Source: Salvator merianae
Lineage: Eukaryota; Chordata; Lepidosauria; Squamata; Teiidae
Assembly: GCA_003586115.2 (NCBI GenBank)
Contig: QVOM02000073.1
Coordinates: 42,214,289 to 42,278,288 of the forward strand
Length of the DNA: 64,000 nucleotides
Reading direction: 5' to 3'
Part shown: positions 22,846 through 34,420 of the stretch, one piece after another
Position numbering within the stretch: the stretch's first letter is position 1
Layout: the number at the start of each line of letters is the position of its first letter
Notes under the pieces: model-generated
What the model saw: the letters and a program-made list of their open reading frames with translations, nothing else
What the model was told of the DNA's origin: nothing
The model's database searches: none
Translations under genes and position numbers: made by a program

Positions 22846-23349
22846 CAACAGCACAGTGAAGGCCAAGTGATGATTCATTTTGTAGTAGCTGGGCACATCT
22901 AGCCCACTTCTATGTGTCTAATCCTCTATTTAAGGTGTCTCACTTGAGCAGTTGTCTAAGGGAGCATTTACAACTGATTATTAATGTGGTTTATAGAGCC
23001 TCTCCCTTTGCTGTACCTGTGCCTAACCGCTGGGAGAGTTGCCAGATTGCTGATAATTCAATTTGAATTAAGTCTTTTTTCACTGTTAATGAAATTGGCT
23101 GTAGCCCCATTCTTTATGTGAGCGTTTGTGCGCTTGTGCTTTGGCAACACCTTTGATTTGTCAGAACATTCTTCAGTAAGAGAAGACTCCCAGGAAAGGT
23201 AAAAAATCTTCCTGCTTCTTGTTTCTTGTTTCTAATCAAGTGTGCCAGCACTTTGCAGAGGTCTGAGCAGCTGCTCCTGATTGCTATTACCTGTGGAGCA
23301 TTAATTGGTGCTCCACAAAATTATGAGGAGGTGATAGTCACTTCCTGCT
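22846..23349. other. unassigned sequence 5' of CR1
   Basis: Translation just upstream of the CR1 frame may extend it to about 22905, but that is weak. Otherwise nothing is recognised. Confidence 0.35.
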
Positions 23350-23670
23350 AAGGTGCAGTCTCACTTACCTGGCATTGTGGCATCCAGGCCAGTGCAATGC
23401 ACTGGATGCGCATGTGTGATTGGGCAATTGGGCCCAATTGGGGCATCACATGTGCCTGATCATGCAGACCTGATTGGGCAACTGTGTCTGTGAGCTTGCA
23501 GCACTGCTGATCACCATGGCAGCATCTGGACACTTCCTGGCCCTGCCATGGCAAGGATTGGGCACGACTACCAGCATTTGCACCACAAATGCTGACAGCT
23601 GGCTTCAGGTAAGGTTTCTGGCCACACAGTGCAGACGGTGCATTCTAAGGTGGAAAGTGCTACAAGGCTC
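23350..23670 (+). mobile_element. GGGCC-family short DNA transposon, internally deleted
   Basis: The left end is eroded (TCTCACTTACC kept) and the right end reads GGTGGAAAGTGCTACAAGGC. The 'CACAGTGCAGACGGTG' stretch joins directly to 'CATTCTAAGGTGG', so the roughly 40-bp palindromic segment present at 16650-16700 is missing. No convincing duplication. Confidence 0.7.
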
Positions 23671-23799
23671 CTCTTCTCCTCCACTTTGCTCAAACTTTAC
23701 TTTCTGGTACTTCTTGCTTTCACTGCTCAAATGATTAAGAATCAGCAACTTTTTTCACCCAAAACAGTTGCAGCTTGACACAGTCACCCACAGTTTATT

Positions 23800-25512
23800 C
23801 AGGAGCACACTTTATTTATTTGCATTTTTATCAAAAGGTCTCATGGTGGGTTAGAACAATTAAAACAACAACAACAGTAAAAAAAATGTAGAAGGCACAC
23901 AATAAACCAGTAGCCTGAAAGTAGGGAGGGAAAGCTGTAACTTTAGCCAAAGGCAAGGGTAAATAGGTGTGTCTTTATTGATCTCCTAAAGATGTAAAGT
24001 GAAGAAGCGTGACGTACCTCAGGGAGAAGAGTGTTCCACAGTCTGGGGGCCACCACTGTAAAGGTCCTATCCCGGGTGCCCACCCCTTTAGCTATTGAAG
24101 GCAGTGGTACAACCAGGAGGGCCTCATCTGCAGATCTTAGAGCATGGGCAGGTTGTTATGGGAGAATACGCTCCTTTAGATATTTTGGACCCAAGCCATT
24201 TAGGGCCTTATAAGTTAAGGTTACCACCTTGAATTGGGCTTGGTAGTGAATTGGCATCCAGTGCAGCTCTTTTAAGACTAGCATGATATGCATCCGGCCA
24301 GCTGTTCCAGTCAGCAGTCTTGCTGCTGCATTCTGCTTTAGTTGCAGCTTCCAAACTGTCTTCAAGGGCAGTCCCATGTAAAGCATGTTACAATAATCCA
24401 ATCTGGAATTTACCAAAGCATGGATTCCTGTGGCCAGATCGTCTCTGTCCAGAAGAGGTTGTAGTTGGCAAACCAGCCTTAGCTGGAGGTATGCATTTTT
24501 GGCCACTGCCTCCATCTGAGTTTCAAGTGTAAGCATAGAGTTCAAGAGTACACCTAGATTCTGCACCTGTCCTTTTCAGGGCAGAGCAATCCCATCAAGG
24601 ACCAGATGCCGTCCAACTTCATGGACCCGAGACCCTGTGACACACAGTACCTCCATCTTTTCTGGATTCAGCTTCAATTTATTGGCTCTCATCCAGCCTG
24701 TTACTGCTTCCAGGCACCTGTCCAGCATTTCAACCACCTATCCTGATTCAGATGGCACAGATATGTAGAGCTGGGTGTCATCTGCATATTGATGACGGCT
24801 CACTCCAAATCTCCTGATGACCTCCCCCAGTGGCTTCATGTAGATATTGAAAAGCGTGGGAGATAAGATCAACCCCTGAGGAACCCCACACCTGAGTTCC
24901 CAGGATGGCGAGCAGGAATCTCCCACAACTACCTTCTGGAATCAGCCTTGGAGTTAGGAGCAGGACCACTATAACACAGTGCCTCCAACTCCTAAACTCT
25001 GTAGTCTCTCCAGAAGGATATCATGATCAATGGTGTCAAAAGCTGCCGAGAGATCCAGGAGAACCAACAGAGACACATTCCCCTTGTTGTTCTCCTGGAA
25101 AAGGTCATCAAGTAGGGTAATCAAAGTGGTTTCTATGCCATAAGCAGACCTGAAACCAGACTGAAATGGGTCTAGATAATCAGCTTCTTCCAAGCATGCT
25201 TATAGTTGAACAGCTATGGCACTCTCTAACATCTTGCTCAAAAATGGTATGTTGGCCACTGGGCAATAGTTGTTTAAATCATCTGGATCCAGGGAGGACT
25301 TCTTGAGGAGGGGCCATATCACTGCATCTTTAAGAGCCAGTTGATGCGAGGTAGTGGACAGCAGCAATTTTAGAATCAAACTGGTAAATCATGGGAGACA
25401 AGTTCATTATACTGAGGGGCTCTGTCCTGTGGTGTCACCTCTCCCCAGCTTGACTGGGATCAGTGAGGACTCATCTTTCCATAGAACTCTGCTGATCTGC
25501 TCCTAGCAAAGG
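23800..25512 (-). mobile_element. L2-like LINE copy, antisense; best preserved in the window
   Basis: The minus strand carries, from 5' to 3', LSAAFDTIDHDILLERLQSLG (within 24969-25193; first catalytic Asp), [10 protein letters not shown] and [10 protein letters not shown] (within 24738-24926; catalytic Asp pair), and a C-terminal block with LDYCNMLYMGLP and AARLLTG (within 24156-24566). Frames are interrupted, so no active protein remains. The 3' end (plus strand 23805-23835) has the short TTTATTTATTTGCATTTTTA tail of L2-like elements. It serves as the in-window reference for the copies at 9865, 14240 and 50130. Assignment to L2 rather than another CR1-superfamily clade rests on motif style only. 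Confidence 0.88.
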
Positions 25513-25520
25513 GCTTTGAT

Positions 25521-26220
25521 TAGGGGTGTGCACGAAGGCACTTTTCCCCTTTCGCTTCGCATTCCTGCGAAGCTACAGGGCTTCGTTTTTGCACGAAAAA
25601 ATATGTGCGAATATGAAGCCCTTCATCTTCGTGGCGAAGATTTTCATCCACGACCGGAAGCAGAGAAATCAAGGCAAAGGAAAGATCCTTCGCCTTGATT
25701 TCTCTGTTTCCAATGGCGCTCGCCTCTCTCTCATTTCCCCCCCAGTCTGTCATTGTGCGCGTGGGACTGACAGACTAGGGGGAATGAGAGACAGCGAGCG
25801 GGAGAGGAGGGAAATCAACGAAAGGAAGGGATTCCCTTCCTTTGCGTTGGTTTCCCTCCTCTCCTCTCGCTGCCTGATTCAGCCTACTCTGTCAGCGCGC
25901 GCGCTGACAGAGTAGGGCGAAATAGGCAGCCAACGGGAGAGGAGGGAAATCAACGCGCAGCGAGGGATTCCCTGTGCGTTGATTTCCCTCCTCTCCCGCA
26001 CACTGTCTCTCATTTACCCTAGACTGTCAGCGTGCACGCTGACAGCCTAGGGGAATGAGACAGCGGCAAATTGCGAAGGTCCCGAAATGCATCGAAAATT
26101 GAGGGACCTTCGCAATTCACATTTTGTGATCTTTGTTGCCCTTCGCATTCGATGCGAAGGGAACCAAATCATGAAATTCGACGAAAATTCGAGTGGCACG
26201 AAACTTCGTGCACACCCCTA
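25521..26220. mobile_element. short hAT element, 700 bp, perfect 8-bp TSD, palindrome-rich
   Basis: The ends are TAGGGGTGTGCACGAAG and its inverse as CTTCGTGCACACCCCTA. The flanks are identical 8-mers GCTTTGAT at 25513-25520 and 26221-26228, diagnostic of hAT transposition. The interior has no transposase and is a chain of inverted repeats, listed separately. The sharp duplication and perfect termini suggest a comparatively young insertion. Confidence 0.95.
25661..26055. repeat. alternating chain of six palindromes
   Basis: Two motif types alternate. Type P (…AAATCAA… / …TTGATTT…): arms 25661-25675/25692-25706, 25801-25820/25845-25864 and 25935-25956/25976-25997 (the last perfect over 22 bp). 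Type Q (CTGTCA…TGACAG): 25738-25782, the perfect 34-bp palindrome 25883-25916, and 26018-26055 with a perfect 22-bp core at 26024-26045. Confidence 0.9.
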
Positions 26221-26228
26221 GCTTTGAT

Positions 26229-28195
26229 TGGTTGAAAACTCCTCATACACAACATGCCCAGCTGAGCCGTCTTTTCTGTTTCTTGCTTCTAACCTAAGAA
26301 GCACCAGAAACCTTTACTGATTTTTTTTTTTTTCAGTTACATTAGAAAGTCCTGCAAGTCCTGCAAGTTACTGTTTGTTTGCTTTGGGAATCTCATTCTT
26401 CCAGCTGCGCTACTATTTGACTAATTTGCCCAACTTTGACAATTGTTGCCGCTTGCAGTGTAATGAAGTTATTTCCTGTGTCTTTTATCTTCAATAAGGC
26501 AAACGTTGTATTAAAATTAAAAAAAACAACACCCCACTTATGGGAACATTGCTAAACACATGTGCAGAACAGTTCCCATAACATTAAAGCCACCTCAGAG
26601 GTGGCTTTTTTTCTGCATGTGAGTGCAGCCTTAGCCACTGCACTGAACTACACTGACTGTGTAATACAAGGTCAAAGCAATCATCAAGAAGTCTAAACAA
26701 CAAATGGAGCTCTCATTTGTTACCAAATGTGGAGTACATTTTTTTGATATGATGGTGCACACAGAGTGCAATAAAATGAGCCAAGCCATCGTCAGGTATA
26801 CATTCATTTTCATTGAAGGGCATGCTGTGCTAATAAACCATTTCACTTTTCCTCCCTAGTTTATTTTATTCTAGCCTGGAGCAGTTCTCCTATATTTAGT
26901 ACAAATAATGAACTTCAGAAGCAAACAGGTAGCATTTTGATTTAGGAAATATGGATGCTACAGATGTATGCTTGCAAGACGGGAAAGAAATGACTCTGCA
27001 ATAGAGAGCCTTGACATAGTTTCTATGTATCTCTTCCTTATATTCACAATGCTAGTGTGAGCATCTAGAAATATAGGGAAAGTACAATTGCCATCCCATG
27101 ACGATCAGACTTCCTGAACCATCTTTCATTAATGCCTTAACACAAGTGGTAGCCAAATATCGGGTGCAGTGGTGGGGCTGAACTGCGATTTGTCATTCAT
27201 CTCTGGTCATGACCTACATGTGACAGCTGCCACTCATTGACACATCCCTTCACTTGTTAGTTTATGTGAGATTTTCACTTCTTTTTTTAAAATTTATAAA
27301 CAGACAACCATTTGGTTGATTTTTTTTGTTTATTAACATAATATATTTGTGAGCGAAAGAATAGCTCATAGACATTCTTCACCAAGTAATCAGTTGGGGA
27401 TGGAAATCAGTTTTATCTTAAAAGTGAGTCAGGTTGCATATTGATTTGCACAGAATAGCTTCTTGCCCTTGTCATCTTTAGAGAACATGCAGATCATATG
27501 GACTTGCAGAAAAAGCGTCTCCTTCAAGGATCAACTACATATATTTAAATGTAGTGTTACAGAGTCTAGACCAGGTTGACAATCAGTTGGCCATTAACTG
27601 ACCGGATGGATATTAAACTCACTGAGTGGACAGGAGTACACAGGTGACAGACATGCAGGGACAGCCAATGAAACATGAGGGGCTGTGGGTTAACTGCTGT
27701 GGTGTTTTTGAACTCTTCTCCTTTCCCTTTTACAGTTGTGATCCAGTTTAGATGGGGATCAGCTTTGCTTCCTTCAGTGCTCCACACAAATCATTGTGTT
27801 GCCTGTCTTCCACAGCTCCTCTATTGCTGTTTTAATTGTCACCTGCACAGGAGTGTGAGCACACTGGCAATTAGTGGGATCCCAAAGGAGGAAGGCCGTA
27901 TTGAGCAAATAGAGTTTAAGTTGTCCAAGTGAATTATTGTTGTTGCAGCTGGCAAAGGAAGAGCTATTATGTTGTCAGAATACAGATTTCTAATCAATAA
28001 AATATCACCAGCTTAAATAATATGAATAGTTATTTAAAATAAAAAATGCAGCGCATAATTCAAAATTCAATATAATCTCATGTATATATCTACTGCAATA
28101 TTATGTAGCATCTTGAAGAATGCTTCTTCAATTATTCTGGAACAATAATAACGTGAATAACAGGTTTTGTTTTGTAAACCATTATTGTGATAGCT
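26229..28195. other. unassigned, unique-looking sequence
   Basis: No transposon end, exon or RNA gene recognised. AT-rich with several homopolymer runs. A 17-base palindrome followed by T's at 26589-26612 is not treated as a terminator. Confidence 0.35.
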
Positions 28196-28199
28196 AGAG

Positions 28200-28600
28200 G
28201 TAGGATTCACTTGGCCACTTCGTGATGTGCCAGTAGGGCACCTGATACATTGTGTCCCCTCAGCACTTCATGACCTGGGAGCATGCTGATGGCTGGAAAT
28301 CTGCATTCTACAGGGACCCAGCATGCTCCCATGGGCAGAATCCACACCTGGAAGTGCTTTATTTGCAAAGCAGAAAAACCCATTATGTGAACATGGTGTG
28401 GACCAGGTTCACTTTCGTTACTTCTGTGCAGAAGCATTGTAATGGTAAGACTGGCAGCAAGACTGGTATTTCACCAGTCTCCAAAAATAGCTGACTTATG
28501 GGGCCATTTTTTGGAGCCTGGCAAAATGCCTCTGGAGCAACACTGTGATGCTGGGGAACTTTCATTCCCCAGCCTTGAAGTTTATCATGGGCTGGGACAT
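28200..28600. repeat. possible miniature element with internal palindromes
   Basis: The segment contains inverse copies of TGGGAGCATGCTG (28275-28287) and CAGCATGCTCCCA (28319-28331). The neighbouring text resembles the miniature-element style seen elsewhere here, but no terminal repeats were established. Confidence 0.3.
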
Positions 28601-29307
28601 ATTAATTTTATTAACAGTATGGCACATTTTTTTTCAAAGTCCTATAAATTCTTTCCTATCTCTATTCTCTATTCTTGGTGTCTGCATATGTAGAAAAGAG
28701 GGGAGATGCTGCTATTAGCCGGGTCTGAACTCTACAGAATTCTAGGCAGCCTCAGTTTGAGGGCGGGAAAGAAAAAACCTCCCATCCAACTTGTCCCTGT
28801 GCACACGTGTGTGTCTGCTTGCCTAGAAATGAGGAAGTACTGTGCTCCCTGCCCACTCATCCCTGCTGACACCCCCCCCCCCAGCATAACGTGACAACAA
28901 AGTTGGTCATTGGATGGCAGGAAATGGGGATCCCTCCCTCTGCACACACACCCCAGAAGTACAGTCCCTCCCAAATAGTCTCCTGCATTCTCACATCGCA
29001 AAGTAAAGCAGGCTAGCAATCTGGAACGGCTTGAGACTTCATTAAATCCTAATACAAAGTAGTCCGGATTTCGCCAATTTAGTCCAGAAAAACTACGGAA
29101 TGGCAAGATCATGTCAGGCCAGCGAGAACTGAAGACGACCTGTAAACTGATTAAATGCCGTGTTGGAACACGGCCTAGGAAAGTAAGAAATGTCCTGCCC
29201 ATCTAGCCTAGTAGTCTGTTCTTCTAGTGGCAAACAGTTGCATATGGAAGCCCATGGACAGAACATATGCATAGTGACTTGCCTTGATTAGTCTCCCAGC
29301 AGCTCAC
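28601..29307. other. unassigned sequence
   Basis: Nothing recognised apart from a short poly-C run at about 28871-28882. Confidence 0.35.
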
Positions 29308-29390
29308 TTTATTTATTTAAGTTTATTTATTTAAAACATTTATATACTGCTTCTCATTAAAGAATCTCAAAGCAGTTCACAGGTGCCTAG
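29308..29390 (-). mobile_element. LINE (L2-like) 3' tail fragment, antisense
   Basis: TTTATTTATTT repeats are followed by 'ATACTGCTTCTCATTAAAGAATCTCAAAGC'. This is the typical end region of L2-like elements in antisense. Short and old. Confidence 0.45.
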
Positions 29391-29689
29391 TAAAGTTGTC
29401 TTCTGCCTCCATGTCTCTATCTATGGCAGTTGTAGGTGCGTTATGGTGCTTGTGCTGTCCAAGGTCCTATTTTCTGAGGGCACGGTTTTGCTGCCCATCA
29501 GTGGAGGTGCTTTTGCACACTGCTTTGCTCAAAAGTAAAGACAGAAAGCAAAATTTTACCCCCTCTATGCACCTATATAGAATCCATCTCCATTTTAAAA
29601 TGGAGTCATGGCCTGGATGTCCTATGGTTACAATATTTTGGGAAAGGGAGAATTGCTTTTCCTTAACAATTCACTCACACTGTACATAA

Positions 29690-29824
29690 TTTTGTATACA
29701 TCTATTGTGTCCCCTCACTCTCTTTCTTTCTAAACTAAAAAGACTCACATGTTGCAGCTTTTCCACAATGAGGAACTCCTTTGACCCCTTGATCATTTTA
29801 GTTGCCCTCTTTTTGAAAGCTTTT
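29690..29824 (-). mobile_element. CR1-like LINE fragment, antisense
   Basis: 'ATTGTGTCCCCTC' and 'TTGATCATTTTAGTTGCCCTCTTT' correspond to the same region as 21777-21890 of the CR1 copy. It stops where an L1-like T-run begins at about 29825, suggesting the L1 inserted into it. Confidence 0.55.
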
Positions 29825-30654
29825 TTTCCCAATTATTTTTTTATTATTATTAATTCTTTTTAATGTTCACCTATCTGAACAAAATTTTATCATCATTATT
29901 CACATTTTCGGTACTATTGAAGTTACAGTACTTGATCTACCCTCCCAACCCTACCTCCTCCCCCCTTTCTCCTTGGGTGCAGATCTGCTTCATTAGCATC
30001 CAGCTTTAATTCACAATTCTCAAAAAATGGACTTCATCAAGTATATTTATATTGCTGTTATTTTGCACAGCCCTTATAAAGGGAATCCAAACTTTCCCAT
30101 GTGACTTGTTGACTTTCTCCTAGCATCTTATTTTTTAGCACAGTCACAAACTCATTTATTGCAATGTCTCAGACGTGTGCATACCACTCTCTTATATTCC
30201 GTGCTTATGCATGTTTCCACTGTTTAGTTATTGTTATATTTATTGCATGAATCATAAAGTGCAATGAGGTCTTAAGGTCATCTGAGATTTGAAGTATGGC
30301 AAGGTTTTGCAAAAGATAAATCTATGGATCTAAGGGGAGTAGTATCCCTGTTATTGCTGATATTTCCTGTCAAATTGCCCTTCTGAATCTCTGTAAGGGC
30401 ATGCACTCCCATACTATATGGAAGTTTGTAGGGATGTCATTACATCCTCTCTAGCACTCTACTCTGGATGACCTTGTTATTCTTGCTATGTGGATTAGGG
30501 TCAAATACCATCTGTAAATTCAAATCGTGTGTGTTTCCTTAATTGTTGTTGACTTCAGCCATGCTTGCCGACTGTTCATTATTCTATCCCAAATTTCATC
30601 TGGTATATTCATTGCCAAGTCTGTTTCCCATAAGGATTTAATATGGGTTAATGG
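29825..30654 (-). mobile_element. L1-like LINE, antisense, ORF2 C-terminus and 3' end
   Basis: A T-run at about 29820-29830 is the antisense poly-A. On the minus strand from 30640, translation reads KSLWETDLAMNIPDEIWDRI, then IYRWYLT and VWECMPLQRFRRAI, the order seen at the C-terminal end of L1 ORF2. Stops are present within the run, so it is defunct. The copy is interrupted at 30655 by a GGGCC element and probably continues to about 31110 (HYKELQKDL on the minus strand). Confidence 0.8.
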
Positions 30655-30989
30655 GGTATGTGTATCAGCTGGACTGCTCCTGGTACACTGCATTCACACC
30701 TGCTTTCAGGTGTGAATGCAGAGCAGCATGGTGTGGCATGGCTGTGCCATTTTATGGTATGACTGAGCCTGTGCTACCATGCAGTATTGCTGGTTGCCAT
30801 GGCAGTGCCCAAAAGCTTCCTGGCTGCTGTCATGGCACAGGACACCAGCATTAGCACTGTGAATGCTGGCATCCTGCTGCCAGTCTGTTCTATGGCTTTG
30901 CAGTTTTGATGGACTCAGTGCTGTGAAGTCTGTTCCACTGTAGAACAGGTTAATTATCCTGTTCTATGGTGGAAAGTGTGAACAGGCCA
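30655..30989 (+). mobile_element. GGGCC-family short DNA transposon, left end degenerate
   Basis: The right end is TGGAAAGTGTGAACAGGCC next to a CTGTTCTA/TAGAACAG inverted module. The interior 'CAGCTGGACTGCTCC' phrase is shared with 59027 and 60340. The triplet TAT occurs before 30655 and after 30989, a possible but unproven target duplication. Confidence 0.7.
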
Positions 30990-31110
30990 TATAAGGATAG
31001 TTAGATTGGAATTTTTTTTGCTTCAGTATGCATATAATGTTTAACTGGTCCTGCTGTTCTGTTGCTTAGTCAGCCAACACCCAGAGATCTTTTTGAAGTT
31101 CTTTGTAGTG
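30990..31110 (-). mobile_element. probable continuation of the L1-like ORF2
   Basis: Minus-strand translation contains WESIHYKELQKDLWVL and further L1-like spacing. It would join the piece ending at 30654 if the GGGCC element were removed. The match is by style, not by strong motif. Confidence 0.45.
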
Positions 31111-32214
31111 AATAGACTCCCATGAGAGGGACAGAAGTTATGGTTAAAGCAAGTAGGTGGCTAGATTTCTGCCAGTCAGGAAACTGCTAAAAGTGCAAGA
31201 GAACAAACCACAAGGATAGACATTCTGATGCTCCAGATCATGAAGATTACAATGTACACTGTCTGTGGCAACTATCACACAGATCACTGGTGCTTGAGCT
31301 GGAGCCATTATGAAAAAGAAAGTGTTTATAGGGTTTTTTTTTCTTACTGGTAGCAATAAAAAATATGATACAGTAGAGAAAATTAAGTGAATTCAGTTTC
31401 CAAAGAGTAGACAGGAATTGAATATCTGCATCACAGCTTCTCTCTTTCACTCAGAATTTTGTTTATATATCTGTAGTTGTTCACCAAAGTGGGCAGAAGC
31501 TACAGTTTTCAAACCAATTACCCAGGTGCTGTTCAGAATGGTTCCACTTACTTTCAGTAAGATTACATCAAAATAGCATAGTCTACATCTCTGAACCATT
31601 TAGTCTAGAATAGTTACCCTATTAAATTCCTTCAAAACTCTGTAAAATAAAGGAGGCCTGGAGGTCATATGTATAAGTATGGGATAATCTGGAAAAATCA
31701 ATGGGTTGGCAGATAAAAATTTCTGCATCTCTGCAGAAGACTGTGGACTGACAAACAAAGGCAGGTCTGCATGAGACAACCCAGTCATCCATGTACTGAA
31801 TTATATGTGCTTAGCCATTTAGAACAGGATGGAGCAATAGACTAAACTCTGGAAGAGAGCCCAGACAAAATAAAGGTGGTTTGTCAAAGCACATAGAAAG
31901 AGGCTGCTGATGCCATTTTCTCCACTGCTTTTCTTCCTCCTTTGCCCTAGCAAAATCTGTAAGACTTTGCACCCTCTCCTGGATCCACTTACACTTACCT
32001 TTTTTCACTTCTAATCAAACTACAGTGCTATTGGAACACATTAATTAACAGTTGAACCTTTCCAGGTTTGCCCCTGTAAAAACCTGGCACTGCTCAGAAA
32101 ACCACTCAGAAGGCTTTTTTCTGTGGAGCATCAGTGTGTTTTGAGGTTGCTTTTTTCAGGGCAGGAGTCATGGGAAGAACAAATGGTGTCCTGTCTGAGA
32201 CCAATCCAGAGCTC
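31111..32214. other. unassigned sequence
   Basis: No gene or repeat end recognised. Confidence 0.35.
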
Positions 32215-32440
32215 CACATCTGCATACCACAATCTTCTTATGTTCTTATTTAGCCTTGATGGCAGTAGGAGGCAGTATGCTTCCAAAGGCAAGTTGTTGG
32301 GAGACCAAAGGGAGAGCAAGCAGTCTGTTTGTTTTCTCCTGGTGGGCTTCCCTGTGCACCTGGTTGCCCAATGTGAGAGCAGACTGCTGAACTAGAGGGG
32401 CCATGGGTCCTATCCAGTGGGGCACTTATGTTCTTATGAA
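32215..32440 (-). repeat. SINE-like 'CTGCTGGATCAGG' repeat, antisense
   Basis: Read on the minus strand it starts CATAAGAACATAAGTG, continues through 'CCATGGCCCCTCTAGTTCAGCA' and 'GGAAGCATACTGCCTCCTA' and ends with a second AAATAAGAACATAAG. It belongs to the family at 14352 but its first quarter is more diverged. Confidence 0.65.
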
Positions 32441-32961
32441 CCACGCCTTTAAGGACTCTTTCAATGAAGACCTCTTACCTCCCAGATTCTTATTGACTAG
32501 AATATCTGCAAAGCCATCCACAGCCTTATCACACATTTTAAGGATCAATTTTGTTAAGATTTTATTATTCCTATTCTTATAGCAACAGAGAAACTAAAAA
32601 ATTAAAGCTCTCTAACTCCACAGCAGCACTGAAGAAAAATGGAGTGCTAATCAGGGGGAAAAGAATGATAAATGCCTTGACCCATAGAAATGAAGAATGG
32701 AACTGGGGACAATTACCAGGGGAAACGTGGAGATATCTCAGTAAGAAATACTAGCTTCATCCAGATTGCTGATTAAAAAAACTGGGAGTGCGGAGATCTT
32801 CTGCAGAGGCAGGAAGTGCAATAGTTGCATTCTAGATGACTCCTGGCCTCCAAACATCTCACAATCGTGGAACAAAAGCCTTCTAATCCAAAATTTATGG
32901 AGCTTAATTGTGGATACCCAACAAGCTGAAACATCATGATTACGAGGAGGAAACTATAGAG
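32441..32961. other. unassigned sequence
   Basis: Nothing recognised. Confidence 0.35.
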
Positions 32962-33090
32962 CCCTTTTTGCATTGGGTCTTATTCCAGATTATATTAGCT
33001 GGGCAGGACCTGCCATAATCTGTACCTATTCTGTAGTAGCATGCTCCTATTCTGTAATATAATCCAGAATAAGGCCTCGTACAAAAAGGA
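32962..33090. mobile_element. 129-bp hairpin miniature element
   Basis: Left arm 32962-32997 (CCCTTTTTGCATTGGG… TTATATTA) and right arm 33055-33090 are inverse copies with a few mismatches. A short GGCAGG/CCTGCC palindrome lies just inside the left arm. No clear flanking duplication, so the superfamily is open. Confidence 0.6.
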
Positions 33091-34184
33091 CTTAGGCTTA
33101 TAAATCTCGCAAGGTGACAGGCCTTCACTGTGAAGATAACAGCTACTAATTTGCCCTTCATTTTTCAATAGATTCACAACTCCCTGACACTATTACATTT
33201 ACTTGGACCTGATTTCGTATTCTCACATACACCTAGGATGTAGTTACAGACTGTAACTATTGGCTTACGCTCTAGCTGGCATTTCTTCTAACCTCTCCCT
33301 CCCCTTTCCTCCACCACTTTCAGCCTTGCTGGAGAAATATTAAGAGGAGTAAGGAATGTAAGGCTTCCCTATGGTCCTGCAGCTTCCTAGCTTCACTTCA
33401 GAGGTTCACAGAAACAAACATATAAATCTATCTTGAGCATGATTTATGGCTTAGTATTGAAATAGTATAATGTAGAGATGCAGAAGAACTATTATGGGGC
33501 CATCTAGTCAATTCCCCTGCCTGTGCAGGATTAGATTTTTTTTTGAATATATATCTTGTAGTATTTAGTCACTGTCTGGTGGACTGGAACAGTGTTTTCA
33601 CAGAACGTGGGCTGTTTCTTCATTAGGTTACTGCAGCGGCATCCTTTTCACTGGAGCTGGACAGGTGTGAATATCACAAGATTTCCAGGCTTCTCAGAAA
33701 AGAATCTATTATCAATATAAGCGCAATAATGGATTTATCAATCCATGTTTCTGTTCCTGCTATCTTACCTTCCGCTTCGATAAAAACCTGGGCCTAAGAA
33801 AGGAGAAAAGTTGACAGATAAGATATTGAACTACAGTGTAAAATCCATACTGACAATAGTTTCCATTATTATATTTCTGCCAATTGTACAGAAGATTGAC
33901 ATAGGGAAAAGAGGGTTGGGATCCTGCTTCTTTAATTGCTGTGCCAGAGAAGGAATTTCAGTAGGTGAGCTTGTAATGTAGGAACATTTCTCCATCTAAA
34001 GAGGCTGTCTTTTCTTCCTTAGGGAAACCCTCATCTTGTAGTGGTGAAAGATGTAGGTGCCTACCTAGCAGCCAGAGATGTAAGGTGAAAAGAACATGGA
34101 GGGATATGTCCCAGGGCCACCTCCAAAAAAGGGTTTTACCCACTGAAGGCAAGCCTGCCCCCATGTTGGGCAGTCTAAACAGTG
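33091..34184. other. unassigned sequence
   Basis: No gene or repeat end recognised. Confidence 0.35.
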
Positions 34185-34420
34185 ATATTTATTTATACTT
34201 CTAACCTACCCTATACTTGAAGGTCTCATGGCAGCTCACAATAGAATAACTATAAAAATAGAAGATCTATAACAGTAATGGTAGCTGCATGGGGAGGGGA
34301 TGCTGTTCTCTTAGCCAAAGGCCAGGTTAACGAGGTCCTTCCTTACCAGACATCTAAATACATGCAGTGAGGATGCCTGGTGTGCCTCAGAGTCTTGGGA
34401 AAGAGTGGCCATTGAGTCTA
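34185..34420 (-). mobile_element. L2-like 3' fragment, antisense
   Basis: Aligns by eye with 23805-24040: 'TTTATTTATAC', 'GGTCTCATGGCAGCTCACAATAGAA', 'TTAGCCAAAGGCCAGG', then 'CTCAGAGTCTTGGGAAAGAG'. Short and diverged. Confidence 0.6.

Noticed and set aside
24156..25193. Open frames that could be read as host genes with reverse-transcriptase blocks
   Set aside because: The frames are broken and match other dispersed copies in the same window, so they are L2-like LINE remnants.
26589..26612. GC-rich 17-base palindrome followed by a T-run, like a bacterial terminator
   Set aside because: The window is vertebrate nuclear DNA, so intrinsic bacterial termination does not apply; no gene ends nearby.
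28732..29202. 156-codon minus-strand open frame
   Set aside because: No domain or signal recognised; composition is unlike a conserved protein.
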